The notes under the pieces: generated by a model
What the model saw: only the letters and a program-made list of their open reading frames with translations
Databases searched by the model: none
What the model was told of the DNA's origin: nothing
Origin: Gonapodya sp. JEL0774
Taxonomy: Eukaryota; Monoblepharomycota; Monoblepharidomycetes; Monoblepharidales; Gonapodyaceae
Length of the DNA stretch: 64,000 nt
NCBI GenBank assembly: GCA_027604505.1
Contig: JADIIX010000009.1
Coordinates: 213,746-277,745 of the forward strand
Direction: 5' to 3'
Program-made: the position numbers and the translations under genes
Shown here: piece after piece, positions 23,127 to 35,099 of the stretch
Layout: every line of letters begins with the position of its first letter
Position numbering within the stretch: position 1 is the first letter of the stretch

Positions 23127-26100
23127 ATGCCGCCGTCCCGCCATCTCCACTCCCACTCCCGCCCTCTCAACCTCAGACTCTGCAACCCCCCTTTCCGCCC
23201 TCTCTCACCTCCCCTGCCAAACTCAGATCCTCCACCTCCTCCCCCTCTCGTCCCCCTTCCCTGCGTTCCACCGCTCCCTCCCATCCCTCCTCCCTCCTCT
23301 TCTGCATTCGACCGCATCCACTTCTCTCCCTCCCCTCCTCCTCTGCCCGTCTCTCCTTCCCCCTTCCTCTCCCTCTCCCTCTCCTCCTCTCAATCTCATC
23401 AATCGATGCACTCCCCTTCCGCTGCTGCCCTCTCCCTTCCTCAATCCTCCCTCCCTTCAAAACGCAAACTCTCCCACTCCCCGCCTCCCTCCTCCTCATC
23501 CTCCTCTTCCCCCGCTCACCCTCCGCGCAACCCGTCCTCCTCCGCTCCCCCGCCTCCCACGCCCCCTCTCCCCTCCTCCAAACGCCGCCGCACCCACTCA
23601 AACCACACCATCCACCCAGACAAGTCCACCAACCACTCCCACTCCATCTCAGCGGACCACTCCCTCCCTGGCCCAGGTGAGTTCCATGCCCCGCTCTCTG
23701 TCTCCCGTCTCCATTGCTCCATCTCTTCCCCACCCACCCACACTTACAGTCACCTCCTTTCACCGCACCCAGCCCCCTCCACCTCCCCGCACTCCCCACA
23801 CACACCCCCAACACCCCCCGTCACCCCCGTCATGGACATGGACGGCGGGGTAGGGAGGGGGGACCGTCAGGGGGACAGCGAGACGAGGGACAGGGAGAGC
23901 GGGGGCGACCTGGACCGGGACCGGGACATGGACGGTGCCGTGTACGAGGTCCTGGACCCGGAGGAGTTGGACCAGGGGCACCTGGACGTGGATCCCGACG
24001 ACGATGCAGAGACGCGGGTGGAGGAGGGCCAGAGGGACCGGGACCGGCACAAGCCCGAACCACCACCCACCGGTCCCGGGCTCGGGCAAAGTGGACCTGG
24101 ATCTGGACCTGAACCCGCGCCACCACCTCTGCCGTCCCCGGTCCCGCCCGGTCGGGCACCCGCACTTCCCGCCGCGATCATGACTCCACCCACACCGGCA
24201 CCCGCACCGGCACCGAACCGTCCTCCGAAGAAAATCACGGTGAAGCGCGCGGTACAGGCTCAGGCTCAGGTTCAGACACAACAACAGGCCCAGGCTCAGA
24301 CACAGGCGCACCCTCAGCAGGCCCCGGGCCGGCCCCGCGTCCCGCCGCCACCTCGTTCGTCCACGACCGCGACCCCGACCGGGACCGGGACCGGGACCGT
24401 GGCGCCTGCGAAACTTTTTCCGACGACGGTGCAGGTTCAGGTTCAGGCGCACCCGCGCAGCCACAGCCACATCCAAGGAGGAGCAGGGAGACGATCCGTG
24501 CCCGTGCCCGCGCCCGCGCCAGTGCCCGTGTCCGTGCCGGCAACCCCCCCGATCCCCCTCCCCCTCCCCATCCCCGGACCCAAAAAACTCCGCGCCCCCC
24601 GTGTCCACATGAAGATCCCCGGGCCCGTGCCCGTGCCCGTGCCTGTCCCCGTACCGGTCCCTGGTGCGGTATCGGGTCCTGGTGCGGTGTCGGTGTTGGG
24701 TCCTGGTCCTGGTTCGGTGTCGGTGTCGGTGCACGTCCCCCTCGCCGCCATGTCGGTGGCCACCACCACCTACGCGGCCCACCACAACCACAACCACAAC
24801 CACAACGCCCACGCACATCCGCGAGCGCGAGCCCACCACATCGTGTACCCCTATGCCCACGTGCCGGTGCATACCCTGGTCGCGCAGGGGGGGGGCGGTG
24901 GCGGTGGGAGCGGCAACGGTGCATCGGGAAGGGGGAGGGGAAGGGGCAGGGGAAGGGGAAGGCCAAGGGGGAGGGGGTGGGGGGCGGGTGGGGGGTTTGT
25001 GGGAGGGACGCACCCGCATCCGCATGGGGGACCGGGACCGGGACCGGGACTGGGGCAGGGTGGTGGGTCCGAGGGCACGGACGCCGGGGTGGTGGTGGTG
25101 CACCCGGTGGCGGAATCGGAATCGGAATCGGAATCGGACGCACCTGCACCCGCACCCGCACCTACCAGCAGCACACTCTCGGCCACTCGGGATGTCACCT
25201 TACCCCCCGCAACCGCCACCGACACCGCCACAAGCGCCTCCCCCCGTCCACTCGCCCACGCCCCCGCGCCCCCGGTTCCCCCCCCACACCACACCCTGCC
25301 CCCGGCCGCCCTCGACCCCGTCTCGGCCGCCCTCGCGGGCGTCGCGGTCGGGCTCGTGAGCGGGGGGAGGGGAGCCGGGGTCGGGATGGTCAAATCGGCG
25401 CCGGTGAGGGTTGGGGGGGAGGATGTGGAGGGCGGTGCGGGGACTGCGATGGGAAGCGCGGGAGCGGGGGGTCATGGCGCGAGGAGGACCCTGAGGGGAT
25501 CCAATGGGGGTGGTGCGGGACCAAACGGCGGCGGCGGCGGCGGCGATGGCCCGGTGTACGGTGTGCCTCATACCCAAGGACAAGGACAAGGACCCGTGTC
25601 GCACTCGCACTCGCACCGGCACCAGACGCACCACACGTACCCAACCAACACCAACACCAACACGCACGCGCACTCTCACTCGCACTTGCAAACGCACGCA
25701 CTTGTCCATACAGGTACAGGACGGACACGGACGCCCGTGGTGGCCGTGCACCAGCCCGTCAGGAGGTCGGGGAGGGACAGGGACGGGGCGGGGGCCAGGG
25801 TGGCGGGAGCTGGCGCGGGGATGGGCGTGGGCGGGAGGACACCGGGTGGTGTGGGGCAGGGGCAGGTGGTGGTGCGACTGCAGGGGCAGGGGCATGGAGT
25901 GGTGGGGAGGGGTGCGGGTTTGGGGAGGAGGAGGTCGGCCGCGGCGGGGGTGGTGGTGCAGGACGGGACGGGATGGACAGGCGGTGGTTGGGTGCCCGCA
26001 CATGCACATGGAACCGCCGGCACACTTGTCCCGCAAGAATTTTCCGAGGCGGACGACAGCGAGAGTGACGGAGACGACGAGAGTGGAAGCGAGTGGGGTG

Positions 26101-27542
26101 GGGGAGGGGGCGGGGGCATGTTGGCCAAGGCGGTCGCCGTGGCGGGAGCGGGCGCGGGCGCAGCGGGGGTGGGCGCCGGTTCCGGACAAGTCGTGGACGT
26201 GGACGGGAGCAGCGACAGTGACAGTGATTGGTCCATGGACGATGATGGGGATGGGGACGGGGAAGAGGGGTATGGGTATGGGCCGCGCTGGCGCAGAGTG
26301 GCCGCTCAGTCCATGTCCACATCCGACGAGGAGGAGTACGATGAGGACGGCGAGTCCGAGGGCGAGACGGGCTCGGACACGGACACGGTGACGGGCTCGA
26401 TCGGGCGTGGACGTGAGCGTGGGGGGAGGACCAGCACACTCACACTCGCACGAGCTCAGCCCCAGCCCTCGGCCGGTATCGGGCCCATCGACGCGCTCGA
26501 CTTATTGGAGACACTGGACTCGATGGATGCGTTGGACGTGCTGGACGCGGTGGCGGTGGCTGCGGCGGAGGCGGAGGCGGTGGTGGTGGCCGGGAGAAAC
26601 GAGGGGGTGTCCTCGGGGAGCGACGTGGATGTGGATCGGACTGTGGTACAAGAGTGTTCCGACTCGGGTATGATGACGGACCTTGTGGGACTGATGGGGG
26701 ACGTTTCGAGACCTGGGACTGTGACTGCCGACATTGACATTGAGCGGGTACCTCACGACGGAGCCGGGGAGCGAGGTGTGTTGCGCGTGGTGGTGGCCGA
26801 CACGCGAAGTGCGGACTCTGCCGTGGAAATGGCGGAGAGGAGTGATGTGGTGGAGGTTGATGAGGTGCCGGGACCAGCACAGAGAATCCACCCTCATGCC
26901 GTGCCAGCGCCCAACGACTTCATGGGTGAAAACGCGACATCGTGCCCTTCGTCTCCCCAATCACCTCCGTCCTCGCCAGTCCTTCCGCCCCCCTCGGCAC
27001 TCATCCTGGCCCCTAACGTGTGCTCCACTCGGTTCGCCAAACTGCGGAGCAGACGTCTCCGCAGGGCCATGAAGGGATCCGGATCTGATGCCGCGTGGTT
27101 TCCCTCATCTGATGCCGACGACACGTTCTCCGTGGCTGTGGCGGTCGCGGAACTCGAATCGGAACTCGAGAAGGAAAACGTGCCGATCGTCAAGCAGGAG
27201 CCAGTGTGGGATAAGGCCACGGTCTTGGTACTTGCGGGACTGGGAATCCCCCTGCCGCTTTTGCTGGCGCTGTACCCCTCATACCGCATGACCTCGGTGC
27301 CGGCCTCGGAACCGTCCGCACCCACCGCCTCCATGACGATCCTTGCCGCCGAGCCGGTTCCTTTGGCGCCGAGTGGGGAGATCCAAGATGTGTTCAAGCT
27401 GCATGATTTGCCGCTCATGCACGCGTGGAAATACGGGTGGAGGAATTTGGGGATTCCGAGCGGAGTGAGCTCGGGCGGGACTGCCGGTGTGTTTGCGGAA
27501 GCACAAGGGAATGATCGGAGAGGGAAGAGTACAGTGGTATAA
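23127..27542 (+). CDS. Very low-complexity, disordered, AT-hook-like nuclear protein (putative)
   Basis: An unbroken frame of about 1,471 codons from ATG 23127 (MPPSRHLHSHSRPLN), chosen because it follows the CT tract. The protein is dominated by dipeptide runs: PAPAPAP, QAQAQVQTQQQ, VPVPVPVPVP, HNHNHNHN, GRGRGRGRGRGRPRGRG (an AT-hook core RGRP), GPGPGPGLG and ESESESES. Basic clusters (PSSKRRR, PSKRKL) could be nuclear signals. Acidic patches (SDSDSDWSMDDDGDGD, TSDEEEYDEDGESEGE) lead into a less repetitive C-terminus with KLRSRRLRRAMKG, KENVPIVKQEPVWDKAT and LAGLGIPLPLLLALYP. A consensus intron (23677-23749, CAG/GTGAGT...TTACAG) exists but would shift the frame. GC bias also keeps other frames open, so the N-terminal two thirds is less certain than the last 700 bp. 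Confidence 0.55.
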   Translation: MPPSRHLHSHSRPLNLRLCNPPFRPLSPPLPNSDPPPPPPLVPLPCVPPLPPIPPPSSSAFDRIHFSPSPPPLPVSPSPFLSLSLSSSQSHQSMHSPSAAALSLPQSSLPSKRKLSHSPPPSSSSSSSPAHPPRNPSSSAPPPPTPPLPSSKRRRTHSNHTIHPDKSTNHSHSISADHSLPGPGEFHAPLSVSRLHCSISSPPTHTYSHLLSPHPAPSTSPHSPHTPPTPPVTPVMDMDGGVGRGDRQGDSETRDRESGGDLDRDRDMDGAVYEVLDPEELDQGHLDVDPDDDAETRVEEGQRDRDRHKPEPPPTGPGLGQSGPGSGPEPAPPPLPSPVPPGRAPALPAAIMTPPTPAPAPAPNRPPKKITVKRAVQAQAQVQTQQQAQAQTQAHPQQAPGRPRVPPPPRSSTTATPTGTGTGTVAPAKLFPTTVQVQVQAHPRSHSHIQGGAGRRSVPVPAPAPVPVSVPATPPIPLPLPIPGPKKLRAPRVHMKIPGPVPVPVPVPVPVPGAVSGPGAVSVLGPGPGSVSVSVHVPLAAMSVATTTYAAHHNHNHNHNAHAHPRARAHHIVYPYAHVPVHTLVAQGGGGGGGSGNGASGRGRGRGRGRGRPRGRGWGAGGGFVGGTHPHPHGGPGPGPGLGQGGGSEGTDAGVVVVHPVAESESESESDAPAPAPAPTSSTLSATRDVTLPPATATDTATSASPRPLAHAPAPPVPPPHHTLPPAALDPVSAALAGVAVGLVSGGRGAGVGMVKSAPVRVGGEDVEGGAGTAMGSAGAGGHGARRTLRGSNGGGAGPNGGGGGGDGPVYGVPHTQGQGQGPVSHSHSHRHQTHHTYPTNTNTNTHAHSHSHLQTHALVHTGTGRTRTPVVAVHQPVRRSGRDRDGAGARVAGAGAGMGVGGRTPGGVGQGQVVVRLQGQGHGVVGRGAGLGRRRSAAAGVVVQDGTGWTGGGWVPAHAHGTAGTLVPQEFSEADDSESDGDDESGSEWGGGGGGGMLAKAVAVAGAGAGAAGVGAGSGQVVDVDGSSDSDSDWSMDDDGDGDGEEGYGYGPRWRRVAAQSMSTSDEEEYDEDGESEGETGSDTDTVTGSIGRGRERGGRTSTLTLARAQPQPSAGIGPIDALDLLETLDSMDALDVLDAVAVAAAEAEAVVVAGRNEGVSSGSDVDVDRTVVQECSDSGMMTDLVGLMGDVSRPGTVTADIDIERVPHDGAGERGVLRVVVADTRSADSAVEMAERSDVVEVDEVPGPAQRIHPHAVPAPNDFMGENATSCPSSPQSPPSSPVLPPPSALILAPNVCSTRFAKLRSRRLRRAMKGSGSDAAWFPSSDADDTFSVAVAVAELESELEKENVPIVKQEPVWDKATVLVLAGLGIPLPLLLALYPSYRMTSVPASEPSAPTASMTILAAEPVPLAPSGEIQDVFKLHDLPLMHAWKYGWRNLGIPSGVSSGGTAGVFAEAQGNDRRGKSTVV

Positions 27543-28015
27543 TGGGATGTGTTGGACCTGTGGGGTGCGTGGACGCGCGGTGGGTGGGGTGCAGGTGGAA
27601 TGCGAATTGAACGGCAAATTTTGAATCTGTGGTGCCGGTTGACCAGACACTATTTGAATGGGTGGAGTTGTTGTGGAATGATGTTATTGTTGTTCCTTTG
27701 GCAGGCACGTCTGCCACTCCTTATACCCCAGTTTATCATGATTGATGTGCGACATGTAATATGCATTCAATTCATTGGGAGCGCACTGATCGTCGGTAAT
27801 GGGTATACAACATAAAGCGTTCACTACTTGTTGACAGATGCGGACCCCGTGCTAACGAGGGTTGTAATGCAGTATAATATCAATGGGTGTTCTTCAGAAG
27901 ATCAATAAATGAGAGTTTCTACGATGCAAGAAATCTTGGTGGCTTGATGTCCATCATTCAGCGAGGTGTCCCAACACAATTTCATCCCTCGGGGTCCGCT
28001 TCGCACGATCACAAA
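27543..28015. other. Intergenic, convergent 3' ends
   Basis: About 470 bp between the low-complexity gene (plus) and the membrane-protein gene (minus). AT-rich with AATAAA-like sequence near 27903. No gene seen. Confidence 0.45.
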
Positions 28016-30255
28016 TCATTTGTCAGTTGCCTCGAGGGTCGCTGGTAGAACATCGAGTTCGACATGGCTGTTGGAATACAGCTGATGAGGAGCTTCCGCA
28101 ACGTTGGCACTGGGTGTCTGTGTTTCCGGCACACCACCGTTCTCATTCTTGCTCATGAGCAAGGGTTGGAGTCCAGATTCCTGTTGTTCTGAATCAACAA
28201 GCATCTCTGCCTGAGCGAGTTCCAACAGGGCTTCTTCGAGCGAACTGCACAAGAGGTAACGGGTTATCAGTTGCGATCCGTCTCGGTTTCGTAAACTGTA
28301 ATAGCTCGAAGCTCACCCAAGCAAAATTTGTAGATGGACAGGCGCTGATGCCACCCCACCCGTGAGACCAAGCGACTTGAGAATCCTCGCGACCGGGCCT
28401 TGGCTACCACCAAACAAAACGTCTTCGTCTCCGCGGCTACGGGGCAAATTAAAAGACGAAATCGCAATGCGGTCTTCCACCTCAAAATGGCTTGCAACTT
28501 TTCGACTCCTCCTCTCCATAACAGCGTGCATTTCCGCAGCGACGGCGGAAATAACGCCATTGAACAAGGTTCTGTCGTCCCCCGTCAGAAGAGGCGAATT
28601 GCGATAGTACCCCAGGAAAGAGAACCAATTCAGAAGCTTCAAGTACGCCCGAAGAAGAGCGTTGTAGGCAGCGAGAAGTTCGTACGATTGCAACTCGGGG
28701 GGCACTGACTGACTTCTTGCGATGGAGTGGTTCTCTTCGATTACTTTACTTTTGCCGATCGGTTTGACCACATCACCCGTCATTCCGTGCGCTTTGTTCG
28801 CAACCAGATTGCGGCTCCATCTCCACTTGTGGTACCAGCTGATAGGGCTATTCTCAACCTCCTTCATTGCCTGCTCGGTATCTCCTACAAGATTGAATAT
28901 GGTGGCAAATGTTCCTTGGATGCTTGCGGTAATGGGGTCACAAGTTGCTGACCAAACCCTGTCCAGTATGGTCCTGGTGAGGTGCGTTGTTGGAGATAGA
29001 CGCATGCGGTGTTCACACACGTACATGTGAGCGATGTGCATTTCAACAAACGCAATCCGCTTGTGGAAAATTCGCTGAAATTGTGGTAGAGCCGGACAGG
29101 CAAGGCTCCAATTTAGGCTGAAATGTTTCTCCACGGAAATTTACCGCTCACCTGATAGTGAAGAAAAGAAAGAAAGAAGTTGACCAAGCTCGCAACCACA
29201 AACGAGGTGAGAATGGCGATTGCACGCACAATCACTTCACATAAAAGCCAGAACAGCGTTTTGCTATGTGACGTGACATCATACAAACCAAAACAGCTTT
29301 TCAACACTCACGAACGTGAAACCACGAAGGTGAAGCTGGCCACCAGCTTGCAAGAGGCTCCCACTGATGGCCGGAAATAGTGAGAGGATCATATCTTTTT
29401 CCCCACGCAATTCTCGCAAAAGCACCGACGCACCGTTTGTGGCACCAGCTGAACATAAAGCGCAGAGAATACAACGGAGCTTATGCACCCAAAATCCCTC
29501 TGCATTCACTATTCGTAAGCACGGAGTCGTCAAAATCTCCAACAATTGCTGAAATACCTCCCACCCCATTAGGTAGAGCGTGTAGATTCCCAAAGCTGAT
29601 CCAATAGGCACAGTGAAGAACTGGCCGACGTTGTCATGCGCCCAACCAATGATTACGAAAATTATACCCCATAGCGATCCGATCATTGCCGCCGAGAACG
29701 TGCCGAGGCCTGTTTTGATCCCTCGTGAGAATACCTCAGAGAGTATGAGAAACACGGTGAAGGTGGAGGAAACGGAGTCAGGATTCTTGGTGATGTATCT
29801 TGATGTGGAGTAGTCATCGAGCATTGAATCCACAGCCATCTGCGATTCGGTACCGAGTGCACTTCTATTCACTCACTTGTCAGAGACTAGGCAAAGGAGC
29901 AACGAAAAGAAAGTTTTGGCCAGAACCCACCAGGGTCCCTATGTACGAGAAGCGATGGTATCACGCTGTGAAGGAATGCATGGTCTTGGTTTAAACGTAC
30001 CATTGATAGGTAAAGGCGCCGGAGAGTGAGCGCTCCTACTATCCTATCCGCAACAGATTGCCTTTTCAACACTTGAGCACTCGGCGCGGATGTAAGCCGG
30101 CGTCGGATTTGGGATCCCGCTGTATTTACGTCGAGATTCATGTTGATGTCCCGTTGAAGTGGAGGGGTTCGAAGAGCGAAGGGTTCTGCTGGACGCTGGA
30201 AGGGGTGGTCCTCGGAAGGACCTTCCTTCCTCAAATCCTCCAAGCGTAACTCCAT
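28016..30255 (-). CDS. Multi-pass membrane protein, FUSC/aromatic-acid-exporter-like
   Basis: At least four exons. Exon 1 (ATG 30255) encodes a cytosolic N-terminus, MELRLEDLRKEGPSEDHPF, ending at a GTACGT donor near 29999. The next exon (about 29870-29310) has hydrophobic helices FTVFLILSEVFSRGIKTGLG, AAMIGSLWGIIFVIIGWAH and TVPIGSALGIYTLYLMGW. A short exon (29260-29155) gives TLFWLLCEVIVRAIAILTSF then VVASLVNFFLSFLHYQ. A long cytosolic part follows (FHKRIAFVEMHIAHMYV, SYELLAAYNALLRAYLKLLN). The last exon ends LDVLPATLEATDK. Paired bundles of short helices followed by a helical cytosolic domain resemble the FUSC/BRE4-type family of putative exporters, but I saw no diagnostic motif. It could be another membrane family. 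Confidence 0.65.
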
Positions 30256-30501
30256 GTGCACTTGTGAATAGCACTAAGAATCAAATCGCGTTGCTTCAAC
30301 CATTAAGTGGCAACGAAAGAGAGAGCAACAGGTGGCAGCTCGGTGGCGCCAGGAGGTTTTCAGATCTTGCGCTACGGGCAATACACGGAAGGGGACGCAT
30401 GTGTGAACTTTTCAATATTAATGGCATATTCACTCTAAAGATGTGATCTATATTCAGTACTTTTGAGACAAGAGTGCCCGATACAACACACATAGGCTTT
30501 T

Positions 30502-33002
30502 TCAGTTCTTGAGAAAGTGAGTTGGCCTTTCGCCAACACCTTTACATGCAGGAACATGATGAATTTCAATTTATGGTGAGAAGAAATGCTTGTCGGCGCA
30601 TAGGTACTGTCCTCACCTCCATAATGATCGAAAATTATGCCAGCGACTGTGTACGCTAATTTGTCACAGTTTGTTTGTGTGTCGGCTTCAGCGTACACAC
30701 GCACAATATCCTCAGTGCCGGAAGGCCTAAATGCCGAGGTCAGCACAATCTTATATACAAGAATCAAACCGAAATGACAAGATTTACCTCACAAAAGACC
30801 TGCCATCTTTGAACTTTGCTACTTCCGCATTGATTTTGTCCTGCAGACCCAGAGGTTCGAGGAGCTCCTGCTCAGCATTGGTAGTCTTGAATGCCAAGCG
30901 ATTCGCGACCTACGAGTGTGATAAACCGTACCGTGTGATCACCTTAGCACACAAGGAAACCAACGTGGAGGACCTCCAATCTCCCCTTACTTACTTTGAC
31001 TTTTTCCTGTCGGTTGGGCACCTCGGTGTAGAAAGTAGCCCAGCTCTCGAAAGTCCATCCTTTGTAAGCGAGAACTGCCACAACCGCGAGCATGTCAGAA
31101 ATAGCGTCACCAACAGCTTGGTTGATCAAGTCGGTGAGGCATCCGAGGAACTCGAGGGCAGCAAGTTGTTGGGGTGTTTTGCTGTTCAAGCATCAAGTTA
31201 GCAAATGCGAATTCGACATTTCAAGGAGCAACCAATTTACCCCGATTTTTGTTTGATTGCCTCCAAGAACGCCGGGCTGAATAGAACCGTGCCATGTCCA
31301 TTCGCCTCAAAGTACACTCCAACATCATAGTGTTCCGCCTCGTGGTGCAGATACTTCACGCCCGTCGGTACCATGCTCACCGGGGCACGAACAACCTGCC
31401 TCAGATATCGAGTACTGGCGCCGTTCGCGTACGCAGTCTGGACGATCCCAACGTGTACTTTCTCGCCTGGTCGTACTTCGAGGTTTGCGATGGTTGCGAG
31501 CTCCATGACGGCTGAGGCAAACAGGGCGGCAATGTTATCACCGTCAAGCATTCGGAAGGTGCCGTCTGGGGGTTGAGATGAAGCATTTATAAGAGCACTC
31601 GGAATGACGGCGCTCGGTGCGGAATAGCTCACTGGGTTTGACAAAATAGAAAATCACCCGGTCAGCATCTCCATCGAGCGACACACCATAAGTGCCTGGC
31701 ACCATCGGAAAGTTTTCTGGCTGCTTTTGTTGAACTTTGACATGGTCAGCGCCACACTGGGAGCACGAGACGAAACGTAATAGAGATGAAGGGACATGGA
31801 TAAAAGGATTGCAGGAAGAAGACAGCACCCACCTTATGGTTTAATTTTGTGAAGTCTTCAATATTGTCATTGAATGTAGTGATACTGATCGAGTCACCGA
31901 GGTACGGAAGGAGCGCCTTGAGTTTAGGTGCACCGACTCCGTTGGCACCATCAACATGGAGTAGGGGGATCTTGCCCTGCGTCAGTTCGTGTTCTCGTTG
32001 AAATCGAAAGCTGGACACAGCTAGCTTGCACATTACAGGCTTACGGTGCTGAACTTCATGATTCTCTTGAACGCGTCCCCCATCTTCTCGTAGTAACCCT
32101 TTTCGGTTGGCACACCATAAGCTTGGGTTGTCCCTTGTGTATTAAGAGCCCGAACAACGTAGTGGAGTTGAGGGGTGGTAAACACGCCAAAGTCCGTGAG
32201 TTTTCCACCTGCTGCGTTTACGCCATCAGTGAACGAAGCTACGAGGGCAGGACCGGTGGACCTGTCCAAAAATTGAACCAACTCATTTCAGCGAGCTCAA
32301 GTCAAGGTTTGTCCACGTACCTCGTGTCCCGTGCCACCACAATTGCTGCAGATACTCCCCAGTCAATCTTTTCCTTTTCTGCAATGGAAGCGATAACGTC
32401 TGGCACCAGGTCATCCGTCGCATTGGCGAGTTCGGTTGCGTACAGCTCCCATGACTGCTCCAGCATCTCGCCAAGTGGATCAACGAGTTTCACTCCATTG
32501 TCCTTTAATGTGCCACAAACGCGTTGGCAGGGTAGGCGAGGAGGGATTGTCGCAATCATAATTGGGTGCTCTTTGTCACCACAACCGAACAACATTGCGC
32601 GAGTAAGAGTATAATCACTGTCGCTCACTTCATTGGGATTGTGCGACGCAGTAACCATGGATCCAATGACCTTTCCAGCCAACTTCTTTGAGCGAAGCAC
32701 AGCAAGCAAGCCCATTCTGTACATCACAGAATCGAGCAAGCTGCCCCTACACGTCGAATGAAATCACGAAATCGATTGAGTGTCGCCATCACAATCAGCA
32801 TCATTAGAGCACAGCTCTCGCTTCGAGCTCTGAATGCCCCATTGCAAAGGGGGGTGGAATGCTCCAATGCACACCACCAGGCAGCCCGAGAATCGACGTA
32901 CTTGAGACGAAACCCGGCTGTTCCATAGGTGTACTTTGTACTTGGCTTTGGGTGCTTGAGACTCCCAGCCTTGATGATGTCCTTTGGGATGGTGGCAGTC
33001 AT
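30502..33002 (-). CDS. AGM1: Phosphoacetylglucosamine mutase
   Basis: Converts GlcNAc-6-phosphate to GlcNAc-1-phosphate for UDP-GlcNAc, hence chitin, glycans and GPI anchors, in the cytosol. Start [18 protein letters not shown], then TYGTAGFR. The active-site serine loop is [10 protein letters not shown], joined by splicing a 126-nt stopless intron (32628-32503) to [14 protein letters not shown]. The metal loop is [12 protein letters not shown], the sugar-binding loop is [12 protein letters not shown], and the phosphate-binding loop is [17 protein letters not shown]. The last exon, after a GTGAGG...TAAAG intron, restores the conserved tail [13 protein letters not shown] with stop 30504-30502. 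All catalytic loops are intact. This is the fungal PCM1/AGM1 orthologue. Confidence 0.95.
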
Positions 33003-33462
33003 GTGAATGGCCAGTGGAGGGACGGTTGGAGTTTGTATGAGGCTGGTCGTGGGAGTCCGCAGCCTTTCTATTCTCACTCAGAACTGAACAAAATTTGAAA
33101 TCGTGGTGGAGCAAGACCTTCTCGCCAACAAAACATGGTGATGCTCTGATCCCGTTCATGACCTTCCGATGAATGTGGTCGACATTAGAATGTATGCAAA
33201 TCAGAAGTTTACCCCCTTGGCCCATTTGAAATAAATCAGTGGCGTATGCTCAATCAGTTACGCTTGTGATCATTTTAAATAATTGCATTCATGCATTTAC
33301 ATATGTGTCTGGTGATAAATACAGTATGTTGTGTCTGCACTGTGACCAAGGTCGGTTGCGGAATGCAACTCCCGACTGTATTGTATGATCCGATTCTCAT
33401 TAAGAGCACAATCTCTGTTCCAAACTCTCGCCTCTGCAACTATTCAGCCACGATCTCGCGCA
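33003..33462. promoter_or_regulatory. Divergent promoter region between AGM1 and the Nudix gene
   Basis: A 460-bp gap between two genes transcribed away from each other. AT-rich near 33225-33310. No specific element recognised. Confidence 0.4.
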
Positions 33463-34965
33463 ATGTCTACAAACATGCCTATCCGCCCAGCTGCAAGGTT
33501 AGTCAACTCGATTCCGTAATTTCGTCACATTCCGTTGCTCTATGGATGCTTTCATGGTTTTCTGCGACGACAGCTTGATTGGATTCCTACGTTCATGGGA
33601 CATGGCTTTGATAACTATCCCCCCAATGGTGCTCTGACTTACCTTCTTGTGTCGCAGCGTTATCATCGCGGCTCCGGCTCACGACACATCACCAGTTGAT
33701 GCTGACTATCGCATTCTTATGATTCAACGTGGTGCTAGGGGTCCGTTTGGTGGATTGACCGTTTGGCCGGTGCGTGGCTAGTTCCGGTTCCCTTGCAGTT
33801 GGCGCGCACAAAGACGCCAAACCATCACCTTCTGATACGTACAGGGTGGAGCGATAGAACCCTCGGACGCTGATCCTGCGTGGACATCGGTATTGGAAAA
33901 CGCGGGTGTCAGCTCCACTGAACTCGAAAGGCGATCACGCGAAACAGAATCACGTTTCTACATCGGAGCTCTGCGCGAAACCTTTGAAGAGGTCGGGATA
34001 TTATTGGCGACTCCCAAGCGAAGATGGACAGAGGAGGAAATCTCCGAGTGGAGAGTCAAGGTGTGATTTCGAATTTGTACGAGAACAGAGACTGTGAGCT
34101 CGGTTCCTCACCGGCAGTAATTCTCAGGTCCACAACGACGCTTCCCAATTCATTCACATGTTTACTGAAGGAGTTGGCAAGGGATACGCCCCTGATGTGC
34201 CCAGACTCGTCCATTGGTCAAATTGTGAGTTCCCGTGTTGGCTCCAATTCAGAGGCGCTGTCTTTATGTCTTTTTTCCTCTCGTTCTACCACGACTACCA
34301 AGGGATCACTCCTGCCATTGAATCGAAGAGATTTAACACCCATTTTTTTCTTGCTGTGTTACCATATCCCGCGGGCCGGGCCCACACCAAATTCACCGCC
34401 GCGGACGGAAAGGAAACGGTTTCTGTGCAATGGGTCACACCAAAGGAAGTCATTACACAGTTTAAAGAAGGGAAAATCCGGTTGGTTACTTGAGATCGCG
34501 GACTTTGACTCGGAGAATTCTGATATTGAATTGGCCCTTACGCAATCCGCAACGCAATGCCTCGGAACAATCTATTCCCCAACCTGCAGCATGTTTCCAC
34601 CACAGTACTACACGCTTCTCGATCTTATGAACAACTACCCGACCCTGAGTCACCTATCTGCATTCGCCGACGGTGCAAAATCGCGCACTCTGTTTGAACG
34701 TATTCCTTCGTGCCCCGAAGCGAAACCGTCACCAGATGGTAGAATGATGCTTGTGTTGCCTGGGGATGAGCTCCACAGTGCGGAGGGCCTGGTGACTGTT
34801 GGCAGTGAGCAAGTGAAGGTGGAGAAAGCAGGCGGTAGAAACCGGTCATACATTCGGAGAGATAAGTCCGGGATCAATGATATAACCGTGGAGCGAAATG
34901 TGCCCAGGTCATGGATGAGTTGGGGTGAGGGACTCGACGATGGAAGAAAGGTGGGCATGTTGTAG
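33463..34965 (+). CDS. Nudix hydrolase, NUDT19-like
   Basis: About six exons starting ATG 33463 (MSTNMPIRPAAS). Joined exons read VIIAAPAHDTSPVDADYRIL, MIQRGARGPFGGLTVWP, GGAIEPSDADPAWTSVLENA, the Nudix helix IGALRETFEEVGILL, then VHNDASQFIHMFTEG, WITPAIESKRFNTHFFLAVL and VSVQWVTPKEVITQFKEGKI. The final exon (from about 34590) carries MFPPQYYTLLDLMNNYPTLS to the stop. A long insert between the GG(A/V) loop and the REx2EE helix is typical of NUDT19/CoA-diphosphatase-like members, so a CoA or related nucleotide diphosphatase role is likely. No C-terminal peroxisomal tripeptide is present (ends KVGML). Catalytic Glu residues are intact. Confidence 0.88.
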
Positions 34966-35099
34966 TATAACGAACGTTACACAGTGGAGATATCAGATTA
35001 CTGTAATAGTTTAGTTTTTTACACGAAATAGTGTTCGAAGTGCCAAAGGAATGAATCTGGTGGGTTGCTGCATCAGGAGGGAGCGGCTTTTCGACCTCC

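Noticed and set aside
23677-23749. Consensus intron (CAG/GTGAGT...TTACAG) in the low-complexity ORF
   Set aside because: Its 73 nt are not divisible by three, and splicing would abandon the 1,200-codon downstream frame. Kept only as a note.
23760-26440. Long minus-strand ORFs (300-450 codons) opposite the low-complexity gene
   Set aside because: They are by-products of GC-rich dinucleotide-like repeats that avoid stops on both strands. The plus frame is several times longer and has a plausible coding 3' end.
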